From Mycoplasmopsis mucosicanis (GTDB taxonomy: Bacteria > Bacillota_I > Bacilli_A > Mycoplasmatales > Metamycoplasmataceae): DNA of 64,000 bases. The notes below the pieces were generated by a model that saw nothing but the letters and a program-made list of their open reading frames with translations, was not told the DNA's origin and ran no database searches. Of the stretch, positions 11,937 to 23,334 are shown in pieces (the first letter of the stretch is position 1; each line of letters opens with the position of its first letter). Position numbers and translations under genes: made by a program. The stretch covers positions 31,205-95,204 of the forward strand of contig NZ_SMDN01000002.1 of NCBI RefSeq assembly GCF_006546935.1, read 5' to 3'.

Positions 11937-13133
11937 ATGGCAAAATTTAATCGTATTTTTATGATCGTAACTGATGGTTTAGGTATAGGACCTGACCGCG
12001 ATCAAAAAGCTTTTGGAGACAAAGGTGCAAACACAATTCTTTCGGCTTCAAAAAGTGCTAATTTCTTTATAGATAACTGAAAAAAATTAGGTATTGGTAA
12101 TGTAACTACTCTTGATGGTGGTGCAAATTATCATGTAAAAAATCCACTTGCATACATGAGTAGAATTCAAGAAGTTTCGAATGCTAAAGACACACTTGCA
12201 GGACACTGAGAAATGATGGGTATTAAAACATTAGTTCCATTCCCTACATTCACTGAAAATGGTTTTCCTGCTGACTTAATCGAAGCGCTTTCTAAAGCAT
12301 TTGATGGACGTAAAATTGTATGTAACAGAAGTGGTTCAGGTACTGAAATAATTGATGAATTTGCTCAAGAACAAAAAGAAACAGGAGCTATTATTGTTTA
12401 TACATCAATGGACTCAGTGCTACAAATTGCAGCACACGAAGAGTGAATTGGATTAGAAAATCTTTATAGATATGGTAAGGCAGCTCGTGAAATTTGTTCT
12501 TCAAAACCTGAATGAAATGTTGGTAGAATTATAGTTCGTCCTTTCATAACAGATGAAAATGGAAAATACAAACGTACATTTAATAGACATGATTATGCAA
12601 ACCAACCACGTGAAATGATTTTAAACGAATTACAAAAAGCAGGTGTTGAAGTTGTTGCAGTTGGTAAAATTAATGATATTTTTGTTGGCCAAGGTGTTTC
12701 AAGAGCAATTCACTCAGATGGTGATGCACATGCAATGGACATCACAATTGATGAAGCACTAAAAGACACAACAAACACATTTGTATTTACTAACCTAGTT
12801 CAATTCGACTCGCATTATGGTCACCGCCGTGATGTTGATGGTTATGCAGCTAACATTGCACTTTTAGATACAAAAATCGGTGTTTTAATGAATGTAATGC
12901 GTGAAGATGACTTATTAATTATGACTTCAGACCACGGAAATGATCCACTTTATCCTGGTTTTAACCACACAAGAGAAATGCTTCCTTTAACAATTTTTTC
13001 AAAATCGTTTAAATCACCAAAAGTTCTTGCGGATGTTGAAGGACTTGGAACAACTGGAAACATTGTAGCACGTAACTGAGGTGTTGAAATCGTAAATGAA
13101 ACAGGTGAAGATATTTTTGATAAATTAGTTTAA
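11937..13133 (+). CDS. deoB: phosphopentomutase
   Basis: 398 residues, the normal size for DeoB. The alkaline-phosphatase-superfamily metal ligands are visible in [11 protein letters not shown] near the start and TSDHGNDP...FNHTRE near the end, with KDTLAGHWEMMG between, as in phosphopentomutases. It interconverts ribose- or deoxyribose-1-phosphate and the 5-phosphate. It starts 2 bases after the second DHH gene with an AAGGAG site. Functionally it belongs with deoD-deoA-deoC at 46.8-49.5 kb, although it is in a different operon. Confidence 0.93.
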
Positions 13134-13138
13134 TTTTT

Positions 13139-13164
13139 ACACAGCAAAATGCTGTGTTTTTTTA
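13139..13164 (+). terminator. terminator after deoB
   Basis: Perfect 8-bp stem ACACAGCA / TGCTGTGT with an AAA loop, followed by a T-run, 5 bases after the deoB stop. The 246 bases from here to msrAB hold only AT-rich DNA and a probable promoter (GATAAT/CATAAT-like boxes near 13370-13390). Confidence 0.9.
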
Positions 13165-13410
13165 TTTCTTTAAGTATCTTAAATGTGCTTCAAAATGCAA
13201 AAAATGTATTTTTGTGTTATTTTTATCAATAAAAATTTATTTTTTCTAAACTATGCAAATATGTGTTTTTTAGCAAAGAGGCCAATTTTAAGTGTATAAA
13301 CATACAAAATTAGACCTTTTTGACTATTTATATTTTTTTGCACTCCGTGTGAAAAATTATTGTTTTTATGTGATAATAATTGCATAATTATCTATTCATT
13401 AGGGGGACAA

Positions 13411-14340
13411 ATGATTAAAAATATTTATTTAGCCGGCGGGTGTTTTTGAGGTGTTGAAGCATATTTTGCTAGAGTTAAAGGTGTTAAAGATTCTCAATCA
13501 GGTTATGCAAATGGAATTAGCGATCAAGCAAACTATCGTGAATTAAAATACACCAATCATGCTGAAACAGTCAAAGTTGAATATGATTCAGATTTAATTA
13601 GTGTTGAAGAATTGGTTGTACATTTATTTAGACTTATTGATCCAGAATCACTAAACAAGCAAGGGAATGATACAGGAACTCAATATCGTAGTGGAGTTTA
13701 TTACACAAGTAAAGAAGATAAAGCAATAATTGAAAGACTTTTTACTCACTATAAAAAAGTATATCCAAGATTTTGTGTTGAATTAGAAGAGTTAAAACAT
13801 TTTATTCCCGCTGAAGAATATCATCAAGACTATTTAGATAAAAATCCTGGTGGCTATTGTCATATAAACTTAAATGTTGACTATGAATTAGATTCAAAGG
13901 AAAAACAACTTATTAAACAAGTTCGAGCAGAAGCAAATTTAGATGAATTAAGCTTTAATGTTCTTAAAAATTCAGCCACTGAAAGACCTCACACATCTCA
14001 ACTAAATAAGGAATATCGCAAAGGTATTTATGTGGAAAAAATAACTGGTGAACCATTATTCACTTCTGACACAAAATTTGATGCAGGCTGTGGATGACCT
14101 TCATTTTCTTCACCAATCGAGAAAAAAAGCATTAGATATGAAGACGATCACTCACACAATATGTATAGAATCGAAGTTCGTTCAGGACAAGGTGATCATC
14201 ACTTAGGTCATGTGTTTAATGATGGACCTAAAGATAAAGGTGGCCTAAGATATTGCATCAACGGAGCTGCATTAGAATTTATACCTTTTGAAGAGATGGA
14301 CGAAAAAGGTTATTCTGAATACAAAAAATTAGTTAAATAA
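13411..14340 (+). CDS. msrAB: peptide methionine sulfoxide reductase MsrA-MsrB fusion
   Basis: 309 residues. Residues 1 to about 165 are MsrA, with the catalytic Cys in GGCFWG (Cys11) and EEYHQDYL; residues about 180-309 are MsrB, with [16 protein letters not shown] and the catalytic Cys282 in RYCIN. The CxxC pairs that bind structural zinc in many MsrB proteins are absent (the region reads [14 protein letters not shown]). The enzyme repairs both epimers of oxidised methionine. A strong AGGGGG site precedes the ATG. It is transcribed alone and ends at a terminator. Confidence 0.93.
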
Positions 14341-14347
14341 TACAAAT

Positions 14348-14367
14348 ACTCGCATCAGCGAGTTTTT
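14348..14367 (+). terminator. terminator after msrAB
   Basis: 6-bp stem ACTCGC / GCGAGT with an ATCA loop and a T-run, 7 bases after the stop codon. Confidence 0.85.
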
Positions 14368-14372
14368 GTTTA

Positions 14373-14407
14373 CGCACATTTTTGAGTACTTTTGGTCAAA
14401 AATGTGT
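14373..14407 (+). repeat. dispersed motif copy 3
   Basis: Contains CACATTTTTGAGTACTTTTG followed by GTCAAAAATGTG. The two ends pair (11 bp, CACATTTTTGA / TCAAAAATGTG). Located between msrAB and hisS. Confidence 0.8.
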
Positions 14408-14520
14408 ATTTTTTAATACAAATTTATCTAAATATATTAGGTTTATCAGATATACATCGTTTAGAAATCTTATTTACTAAACGACAGACAAAATTGTCTT
14501 GTGTATTTTGAGTAGTTTTT

Positions 14521-14572
14521 TACCAATATACACATTTTTGAGTACTTTAAGTCAAAAATGTGTGTCTGGTAG
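14521..14572 (+). repeat. dispersed motif copy 4
   Basis: Contains TACCAATA, then ACACATTTTTGAGTACTTTA and TCAAAAATGTGT; the latter parts form a 12-bp perfect stem. It lies 120 bases from copy 3 in the same orientation, with an unrelated small hairpin (CGTTTAG / CTAAACG, near 14458-14483) between them. Confidence 0.8.
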
Positions 14573-14599
14573 TGTTCATAAACCAACCAAAAATTAATG

Positions 14600-14605
14600 T
14601 ATAAT
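14600..14605 (+). promoter_or_regulatory. -10 box of the hisS promoter
   Basis: A perfect TATAAT 23 bases before the hisS ATG, with a TG just upstream. An AAGGAG ribosome site follows at about 14617-14622. Confidence 0.55.
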
Positions 14606-14627
14606 ATTAAAATTATAAGGAGTCATA

Positions 14628-15944
14628 ATGATAAATAGAATTAAAGGAACAAGAGATTTAGGCCCTGCTGAAATGAATTTGCACGAATACATTCGCAGTG
14701 TATTTGTTAAATTCACCAAAAACTATAATTTTAGCCTAATAGACACACCAATTATTGAGCAATCTCAACTATATAAAAGATCTGTAGCTGGTAGTGATAT
14801 TGTCAAAAAAGAAATGTATGAATTCAAGGATAAGGGACAAAGAGATATTGCTTTAAGACCTGAAGGCACTGCAGGTTTTGTACGTGCATTAATCGAGAAT
14901 AAATGATACGCAACCCTAAAAACACCTAAATTTGCTTATTTTGGTCAAATGTTTCGATATGAGCAACCACAAAAAGGTCGTCAAAGACAATTTTATCAAG
15001 CAGGTGTTGAATCGATTGGTGAAGCAAACGTTTTTGCTGATGCAGAACTAATCATTCTTGCTCATAATATCCTTGAAGTTCTAGGTGTTAAAACCACTCT
15101 TAAAATTAATTCTATTGGCGACAATGAATCGCGTGCAAAATATCAAGATGAACTTAAAAGATATTTTGCACAATATAAAGATCAATTAAGCGAAGATTCG
15201 CAATCAAGACTTGAAAATAATGTGCTACGCATACTAGATGACAAAGTTGATTCACAAAAAGAATTTGTTAAAAAAGCACCTAAAATTAACAAGTTTTTAT
15301 CAGTTTCAAGTCAACAATATTTTGAGCAATTACTCAAAATATTAGACCAATCTGATATCAAATATCAGATTGATTATTCACTTGTACGTGGTCTTGATTA
15401 CTATGATGAAGTTGTTTATGAATTTGTTTCAAATTCTCAAAAATCAGGGTCTCAATCAACGCTTATAGGTGGTGGCAGATATTCTAAATTAATAAATGAA
15501 CTTGGTGGTCCTTTATTAAGTTCTTCAGGTTGAGGTTTTGGAATTGACCGCATAGCTGAAATTATGATGGATGAAAATGTAGAAATAACTAATGATGATG
15601 TTGAAGTTGTTGATATTTTAGTAGCTTCAACAAACGAAACTCATTTGCTACCTTTATTTAATTTAAGCAATGAATTGCGTTATTATGGAGTTAAAATAGA
15701 GTTTCTTAAAGATATTTCAAAAAGTAAAAAGATCTTTGATAAAGCTAAAAAACTTTCAGCTAAGTTTGTTATATTTGATGATCTTGTTGAACAAAAAAAT
15801 GATCTTTATTTAGTTAAAAACACACTAAATAATGACAAAATGTATTTTAATTTAACCGAAGAAGGTTTTATTGATTTGCTTGAGTTTCTAGCAGACAATA
15901 AGCTTAAAGCAATAGAGGATCTTGAGGTTATTGATGAGGATTAA
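14628..15944 (+). CDS. hisS: histidine-tRNA ligase
   Basis: 438 residues in one frame when TGA is Trp. Class II motifs are clear: motif 2 FRYEQPQKGRQRQFYQAGVE, the histidine-binding LVRGLDYYDEVVYEF, and motif 3 around SSGWGFGIDRI. A C-terminal anticodon-binding domain follows. It charges tRNA-His. The gene stands alone between motif copies 4 and 5 and ends in a strong bidirectional-looking hairpin. Confidence 0.95.
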
Positions 15945-15945
15945 C

Positions 15946-15982
15946 AAAAATCAAAAGGAATAAATCCTTTTGATTTTTAATT
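15946..15982. terminator. terminator between hisS and the M23 lipoprotein gene
   Basis: Perfect 14-bp stem (AAAAATCAAAAGGA / TCCTTTTGATTTTT, 5-base loop). A-rich on the left arm and T-rich on the right, so it can act on both strands; hisS ends 2 bases before it and the convergent gene ends at 16038. Confidence 0.88.
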
Positions 15983-16000
15983 ATTTTAATGTGTTTGTAT

Positions 16001-16034
16001 TTACCAAATATACTCATTTATGAGTATATAGGGA
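16001..16034 (+). repeat. dispersed motif copy 5
   Basis: TTACCAAATATACTCATTTA followed by TGAGTATATAGGGAAAATT, with a 9-bp stem TATACTCAT / ATGAGTATA. It ends just before the stop codon of the convergent lipoprotein gene. Confidence 0.75.
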
Positions 16035-16037
16035 AAA

Positions 16038-18377
16038 TTATTTTATTCCACCAACTTCGTAGTAATCTTCAACATTAAAGAAGTATGATTCTTCACCACG
16101 TAGTTTGAATATAAGGTTAGGGTTAACAACACCACGTGCTCGATCTCCTGTTTCATATCGTTGAATTGGCAGTATAAGACTTTGTCTTGAACCGTTTATT
16201 ATTTTGTTTTTACCATTTTTAAGTTCACTGGCAGTAAGAGGATTTAGTTTGTATTTTTTGTCGCTACCTAGAACACTAAAAACACCATCAACTCTCAATG
16301 CTTTATACGTTGAACCATCAACATCTGGACTGTATTTTTCAATTCGTTTATCGTAATTTTGACCGTTTTCATGATCGAAACCTGTTGCGAATCGATATTT
16401 ATTTATTGGATTATAAATTGTAACGTGAGTGTGTGGCATTCAACCACCATTATTATTTGTTGTTCCTACAAATGATATTTTTTGTCCTTTTTTAAATGCT
16501 ATTGGAGTTTTAGGAGTTATTCCTTTAGCAACGTCAATAGTTTTTTTTCTTTTTTCTTTATCAGCAACCACCTCTTTTGATTCAATTACTAATTCGGGGT
16601 TATTAAATACTAAATTCGCATTTTGGTGCATATAACCAATGTAAAAATGATCTGTGTTTGAGAACCATTTTTCTTTTAATCTAGGACTTATTTTTAGGTT
16701 TTCTAATTTGTATCTTGTAACAACATTTGTACCTATTCCCTCGTGTAATGTTTCACCACCTTTTACAAAATATGCACCAACTAGTTCACCATCGAATGGA
16801 GCAACAATTGCTGTGTTTTCTGGTGCTAAATAATCTTCACCAACATGCAACCATCTAGGCGAATCATTGCTTTTCTCATAGAAACCTCTTAATTCATCAT
16901 AACCACCAGTAAATAAGTTATTTCCATAGAAACTGTACATACTTGCATTAATTTTTGGTAAGTCTGTTTCTGTTAGCTTATTAACAACAAATTGCACAAG
17001 GTTTTGATTTTTAAGCATAAATTCAGTGTCATAAAGGTCAACAAATTCTCCAACACCAAAGTTTTTGTTTAGTTCATAATCTTTGTCGTTGTATTTAACT
17101 TTTCATTTAGCATCAGCATTACGACGACTGTTAGTTTTTTGAGTTAAACTAAAATTGCTTACTTCAAAACCGCCTCTACTGTAGTTAAAAATCTCATAAT
17201 CATTCAATTTTTCTCAAATAAGATTGTAAATTGAATTTTTAATTGGTTGAATAACCAAATCTTCTCTTAAAGCACTCTTAACAAGTTGATCTTTAATTTG
17301 TTGGTCTCTTTCATCTTCAATTGTAAAAGCAATTTTTGTATCAAAAGCAGTGTCAGCTATTTTTTTAGGATCTTTAGCATTTTCAGCAACACCTACACGA
17401 ATATTTAATTCATATTTTAGATGGCTTCCCGGGATGAATTTAATACCTTCAACAAAGTATTTATATTCATATTCGTTTGGTTTAGGTTTGGCTTTTTGTG
17501 TTGTTTTTGGTGTAGTTTTTTGTGTGCCTGCTTTAGCTGCAGTGGCTGTTGCAGGGTGATTATATTTTTCAATTAATGCTTTAATTTCATTTTCTTTTTC
17601 TTCAGAAAGTTTTACACTGAATAACTCATTAAGCATTTTGATTGATAAGTCATTTGGTTCATATTGTTCTAAATACGAAAGTTTTTCTTTGTTGATATCT
17701 ATTTTAAAGTCAGAATTAGTTATTTTTGGCTTAATTTCATTGCTTAAATTTACAACATCAACATATTTGTTTTCTTTTGAACTGTTTTTAATTCCACTTA
17801 CAAGGAATTCAACATCTCTAGCTTCTTTAAGTTTTTTCTCTGCATCAACTATACGTGTGAAACGAATTGGAATTATAACTTTAGAAAAGTCAACATCGCT
17901 TCGTCGTATTGAGTGATAAACAATTTGAGTAGTATAAGCTTGTGACTTAATTTTTTCTTTAAAGTATGGGTCTTTAATGCTTTCAATTAAATCTTTTTTG
18001 AATGCTTCGTTATCAAAGTTGATGTAGTCATAAACGTAGTCATTACTTGTAAATTTATCAAAATCTTCTATTTTTGTGAAGTCAACTTTAGTTTTGGCGT
18101 ATTTTTGAGCTTTATCTGTGTTGTCTTGGTCAACTTTATCGCTGTAAACAAAGTAATTATTATTCACTAAATTTTGAGCTTCTAAGGCTAATCTTGACAT
18201 TAAATTTGAGTCTTTAGCCTTATTTATTTGTGTAATATCTTGTCTAATGTCTGTAGACGGGTCATCTTTACGCTTGTTATCTGTTGGATTATTGTTACAT
18301 GCTGTTGCAACTACTAAAGGTATTATTGATGATATTGAAGTAGCAGCAAGTGATAATCTTCAAAATTTTCTTCTCAT
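16038..18377 (-). CDS. lipoprotein with C-terminal M23-type peptidase domain
   Basis: 779 residues in one frame with TGA as Trp. The N terminus is a signal peptide ending in a lipobox, LVVATAC, followed by NNNPTDNK, so it is a membrane-anchored lipoprotein. The long middle is lysine-rich and charged, with an Ala/Thr/Pro/Lys linker near residues 270-290. The C-terminal part has HVGED (His511, Asp515) and PHTHV (His649, His651), matching the HxxxD and HxH zinc ligands of M23 metallopeptidases, with TAIVAPFDGELVG between. Mycoplasmas lack peptidoglycan, so the substrate is unknown: host protein, its own surface proteins, or walls of other bacteria. It follows the aquaporin-like gene by one base. 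Confidence 0.85.
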
Positions 18378-18378
18378 T

Positions 18379-19278
18379 TTATAAATTATGTGAGACTTTG
18401 TTGTGGTGCCCTATTAAAACCATAAATATAGGGATTACCAAACTAAATATTATTGTAATTGCGGTTGTTATTGATAAGTTTGTGGTTGCATAGATAATTT
18501 TGTATCTGTGTTGATTGCATACTTGAATGTCTAAAACTTCTTTATTTTTTTGCGCTTTTATATGCTCTTTAATCATTTCTACTAAGACGTCTATTACATA
18601 GACGAATGGAAAAGCTAAGTGGAATGCAAATCCGTTAAAAGGAGCTGACATAAATATAATCGCAAATGCAATAATGGTTGAAAATAATACTACTCAAAAT
18701 GGATTAGTTGCAAATTGTGCAGCATTTGCAAACGGAAGTCAAGTAATTGTGCTTACAAATAAACCAATGAAGAATACTTCTTTAATTGCATTTTTTCAAA
18801 TTGGCAAAGGTTCATGGAGTTTTATTAAATCCATAACACTTGCATTATTGAGTGCTTCATATTTTTTGGTTGATTTTAGCATGTAAAAAAGACCGCTAAA
18901 GAATATGTAACCAACTAGAGCACCTAATATTTGTGCACCAATAATGAAAAAAATGCCTTGGTATGCAAAACCAATTTTGAATTTAGGTATATGTGTTGAA
19001 GCACGCAATATAGATTGTGCTAAAACATTAATAGGATTTATAAAAAATACTAGTCCTTCACGATATATTAAACGCGAAGTACCTCATGGAATCACTGTAG
19101 CAATTAAAAATGCTAGTGCAAATCCTATTGAATTGATTAATGCCGCTCGTTTGTATTGATATATTTTTACTGTTAAGGCTCATAAAAATACGAATAAGAC
19201 TAGGCCTAAAACAATTGAAAATTCAGTGACAAAAACTTGACTATTAAATCATTTTGTGAGTATAGTTCCTTCTCTCAT
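18379..19278 (-). CDS. MIP/aquaporin-like channel with altered NPA motifs
   Basis: 299 residues with about six to seven membrane helices. The helix pattern and two half-helix loops resemble MIP channels: loop B reads FFINPINVLA (NPI instead of NPA) and loop E reads FNGFAFHLAFP, aligning HLA with the usual NPA. AYQGIFFIIGAQILGALVG fits the third helix of the family. If correct it conducts water or small solutes such as glycerol. The assignment rests on my own alignment of short motifs and is tentative. It is the first gene of a two-gene unit with the M23 lipoprotein and is preceded by AAGGAAAGGAAAA. Confidence 0.55.
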
Positions 19279-19449
19279 TTTTCCTTTCCTTCATGGTAAT
19301 AATTAATGTGAATTAATACCAAAAATATTTTATTATATAGATTTTTTTTAAATTGCAAAAAATAAAAAAAATTTAAGTTATGGAATTTATTCCATTTTGT
19401 AGTTTTTTTAATGAACAAATGTGCTTTTTGCAGTGAAATATATATTAAA

Positions 19450-19475
19450 AAAATTCAGTTTTTAGACTGAATTTT
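19450..19475 (-). terminator. terminator downstream of the ABC gene remnant
   Basis: 10-bp stem AAAATTCAGT / ACTGAATTTT with a 6-base loop, with an A-run on its left (T-run on the minus strand). It is in the right place for the minus-strand ABC fragment that stops at 19493. Confidence 0.75.
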
Positions 19476-19492
19476 AGTAGATAAAATTTGCC

Positions 19493-19912
19493 TTATTTAC
19501 TCAAAATATGAATAGTTTGGTCAAATTTACTCATTAATTCTTCATCAAAATGGTGTGTAATATAAATCAAAGTGATTGAAGATTTAATTAGATTATTGAT
19601 GATGTTTGTTGCTAGAAGCTTATCTAAATTGGAAATGGTTTCATCCATAATTAAAATGTCTTTGTTGAAGTGTAATGTTCTGGCTAAGCAAAGTCTTTGC
19701 TTTTGACCTAGCGAAAGTTGATTATCTGCCTCAAAATTTTTGTCTTCAAGTTTATCTAAAACTTTATCATAAAGCTGTGTAAATTTTAGAGATGATTCAA
19801 TATTGTTTGAAGGTTCAAAAAGATTGATATTTGTCTGAGACTTTTTGAATACAATAAGCAGAGTTTTTACAATATTGTTCGCAATATTGTGGTTAGAAAT
19901 TATATTTTTGAC
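19493..19912 (-). pseudogene. ABC transporter ATPase, C-terminal remnant
   Basis: A minus-strand frame without start ends at TAA 19493-19495. It contains LSLGQKQRLCLARTL (ABC signature), ILIMDETISNLD (Walker B with the catalytic Glu) and TLIYITHHFDEE (switch His). The Walker A half is missing: the frame is cut by TAG at 19913-19915, and GQKYNF-like Q-loop codons just there lie in another frame. This is the decayed 3' half of an ABC ATPase gene. Confidence 0.75.
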
Positions 19913-20170
19913 CTAGATGAGTTGAGCAAGGTTCTTGATATTAAGACTGATGAATTTAAAATTAATGACAATATTGAACTTGACACAAAAAATTATTACA
20001 AAAATTTCAGCGGTGAAACTCCAAAAAACTGAATAAACTCAAAAAATGAATTATATTGATATCTTAAATTGAGATTTATATCATCAAAATCTATTGAGCA
20101 GTATTTTGAACAAATTAAACTCAAAAAGGATAAGTGACGACCCTATTGACCAAGCAATCTTGATTCATAA
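19880..20170 (+). pseudogene. unidentified gene fragment, 3' end
   Basis: A plus-strand frame with no ATG, running into TAA at 20168-20170. The encoded stretch (…FDLDELSKVLDIKT… to …KDKWRPYWPSNLDS) has several TGA-coded Trp residues and a protein-like composition. It begins where the opposite-strand ABC remnant stops being recognisable, near a CAATATTG-TTCG-CAATATTG repeat. I do not recognise the protein. Confidence 0.4.
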
Positions 20171-20391
20171 TTATTCTATATATTTAATTAGTAAAAATAT
20201 TCAAAAACAAGCAATATGCAAACGTATGTATATTGCGTGTTTTTTATATATGTGTCTAATATACGAATTTAGATCATGAAGTACTCATTAAAGCAAAGAA
20301 GTCGCTTTTAAGTTGTCTAAATCCTGATTAGTTTAAAATGATTAAGATTTAGATAAGCAATTATTTAATATAGATTAAAGCATAAGAACTT

Positions 20392-20437
20392 AAAAAATGC
20401 AAAATAAGCCAAATTATGAAATAAATTTGCATTTTTT
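20392..20437 (+). terminator. terminator-like hairpin upstream of the GA-module gene
   Basis: 12-bp perfect stem AAAAAATGCAAA / TTTGCATTTTTT with a 22-base loop. The stretch 20171-20564 otherwise shows only AT-rich DNA, including a TATAAT at 20501-20506 that may drive the next gene. Confidence 0.6.
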
Positions 20438-20564
20438 ACTTTTTTGTGTATTATTAGTCTACTTAATTATTAAACAAAATATATACATTTGCATTGAATA
20501 TATAATATGCAAACTTACACAATTTATACATATATGCTAATACATATATTAATTAGGAGAAAAT

Positions 20565-23225
20565 ATGAAGCTTAGGCTAAGTCTATTATTAAATGCATCT
20601 ATTATTGCTAGTGCACCATTAGTTGTGAGTGCACAAGGTAAAAGCGAGACCAAACAGTCAAAAACTACTCAGGAGATATTGGCTCATGATAGTGATGTTT
20701 ATAGTGCAAAACCATTAGAACGTCCTAACTATGATGATTATGATGATGTAGATAGCTATGGACTATATTGAGACACCGAAGCTTTTAAAACTCATTATGA
20801 TATGACATTTGCATATAGAATTTTGAAAAAATTAATAGGGGTTAATGATCAAAAACTCGAAAAATTACCTTATAAAGAAAAATTAGAAAATTTAATCCCG
20901 ACACTTGGTTCAGAGTTTGAAAATATATATTCTTCATATTTATTTGCAACACACAATGAACTTTGAAAGTTATTCATAAAACTATGAGAAGAAGTAAATT
21001 TTAATTATGGTTCTTATTTAAAAGAGCAATATAAAAGCAAACATAACGATTCGAATGACAAAATCACAGATGATTTAAAAAATAGTACAACATATGGTAT
21101 ATTTATTTCAAAATCTAATGACATTTTTCAAGTACGAACGATGGTAGCTCATTTTGAAGCAATTAATTTATTCATTAAACATAAAAATAATCCGGATATA
21201 AAAGCTTTAATATTACAGTTATTTAAAGTTGAAAGAGGTGCTAATACTGCTGATCCTGCATATAAAAATACGTTAGATGATTCACTACCAATTCTTGAAA
21301 AAATAAGAGAGAAAGCTGGTGAAGATTTAGTTAGTGATATAGCTAAACAGGTTGAACAAGAATATAGACATGATAAACTAATGCATGATGCATTGCTTTC
21401 TGCTCGTAGAGCATTTGGCTCAACTGAATATAATGAAAAAATTAAGCCATTAGTTAAACAGGTTTTTGAAACAAGCGATGATGAGTTTTTGAAAAGTTTA
21501 AAGGAAAAAGCTGATTCTATTTATCTTGGAGAGAAACAAAAAGTCAATGCAGTTTTTGAAGAGTTAAAAGATAGCGATAAAGAGAAAAAGTTTAAAGAAA
21601 GAATAGACAATGCTCGAAATGTAGGACTTTTAAGAGATGTATATGCAGATTTAGTTACTGAAAAAATTAAACAGGTTCAAGAAGAAGTAAAAATTTCTAT
21701 TGATAAGACAAAAGGTTCTAACGATTATAATGATTTTAATTCTAGATTTGCTGCGATAAAAGAAAAAAACGACAAGACTGTTAATCAAAAGAAAGCTTAT
21801 AAAGACGCGTTTGAGCAAAAATGAAGAGATTTTGGTGCTAATAAAAGCGGTGTCAAAATCAACATTAAAGATGAAAAAGACTCTCAACGAGCAAAATTAG
21901 ATGCTCAACTTAAAGAGCAAGAATTAACACTTGTCCAACTCGAGACAATTAAACAAGAAGCAGAAAATCTTTATGATGAAGAAACTAAATTAACTCAACA
22001 AGCAATTGAAGCAATTAATTCAGAAACTGAAAAAACTAAAAAACTTGAGGAATTTAAAAACGCTAAAGACATCGAAGCACTTAAAAAAATAGCACTAGAA
22101 GCTAAAAAAATAAAAGATGCAGAAGACTTGGCAAAAGCTAAACAAGATGCACAAAAAGCAGTGGAAAGTACTGTTGGTTCGCAAAAACACGATGAATATA
22201 AACAAAAACTTACGGATGCTAAAGATGACATTAGCAAACTTAATGAGTTAATTACTTTAGCAAGTGGTGAATATAACAACAAGAGAAAAGAAGTTGAAGA
22301 AAATCTAAAAGGTTTAGATGATAAAAAAGATTTTGATAAGTTATTTGAAGCAGCAGACAATATTCAAAAACTTGATGAACTAAATCTAATGATTAGTGCT
22401 GAAAGAAAAGCACAAACCTTGGCCAAGGCACAAAAAAGAGCTTCAAAAGCAGTCCAAAGTACATTAGGTTCAGATGAATATGCAGAATTTAGCAAAATGC
22501 TTCAAGAGTCTAATCAAGATGCAGATAAACTTAATGTATTAGCCCAAAAAGCAGAACAACTTTATGACAACCATAAACAAAAAGTTGAAGATATTTATAA
22601 ACAACTTTTTGACAAAAAGGACTTTAGAGCAAGAATAGATAATGCAACAAATATTGAAATGCTTGATAATTTACTCCCTATTATTACTAAAGAAAACTTT
22701 GAGCAGCAAAATGCTCATATTAAGCAAGAAGCTAAAGACTCAGTAGAAAAACTGCAAGGTTCTGAGCAATATGACAATCTTAAACAACAGTTGAATAATA
22801 ATCCAGATGACCTTGATCGTTTAAAAGAGCTTACAAAGCAAGCAAAAGAAGAATTTGAAAAAGAATCTAATGAGGTTCAAAAAGAGATAGATAAATTAGA
22901 TGATAATAATGCTCAAAAACAACAAATTGCTCAAAAGCTTAAGGATGCACAAAATGTTGGTTCATTAAGAAAGTTAAAACTTCAAGCCCTAAACGCATAC
23001 CAAGCACAAGAAAAACAAAAAGCAGATAAGCAAAAAGAACAAGAACAAAAGAAAAAACAACAAGAAAAACAAGATTCTTCCACAAAGACAATGAAGAAAG
23101 CTAAAAAGAAAACTAATGTAGCAGCTATCGTCGCTCCTTTAGTTATAGTTCCTTTAGCGCTTGTTGGTGGTGGAGTATTAAGTTGAGCACTAGTTAGAAG
23201 ACATCGAAACAAAAACAACAAATAA
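20565..23225 (+). CDS. surface protein with GA-like helical repeats
   Basis: 886 residues. A Sec signal peptide (hydrophobic to APLVVSAQG, cleavage after VSA) starts the protein. The second half holds at least three related helical units of about 100 residues, each with a AVESTxGS.xY segment, then KKDF…ADNIQKLDEL-like helices; these resemble GA modules (three-helix albumin-binding type). The C terminus is a Lys-rich stretch, a membrane helix (about residues 845-870) and a basic tail, so it is exported and anchored at its C terminus. Binding of a host plasma protein is an inference. An AGGAG site precedes the ATG. Confidence 0.8.
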
Positions 23226-23250
23226 GCCTTATGTAATAGGCTTATTTTTT
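23221..23250 (+). terminator. terminator after the GA-module gene
   Basis: 8-bp stem AATAAGCC / GGCTTATT with a 10-base loop and a T-run; the stop codon lies inside the left arm. The stem is identical to the one after yitT (2364-2391). Confidence 0.85.
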
Positions 23251-23259
23251 GTTTTAAAA

Positions 23260-23290
23260 AATAATGATCCTATATTAAAGGATCATTATT
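23260..23290 (-). terminator. terminator of the convergent surface-protein gene
   Basis: 11-bp perfect stem AATAATGATCC / GGATCATTATT with a 9-base loop and A-run on the left; it serves the minus-strand gene ending at 23335. Confidence 0.8.
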
Positions 23291-23334
23291 TGTTTGCTTT
23301 AATGCTGTTAATAAGCATATTAAAGAGATTGAAA

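Noticed and set aside
13165-13410. Possible small RNA gene between deoB and msrAB
   Set aside because: Only AT-rich DNA and a promoter-like end; no stable structure besides the deoB terminator.
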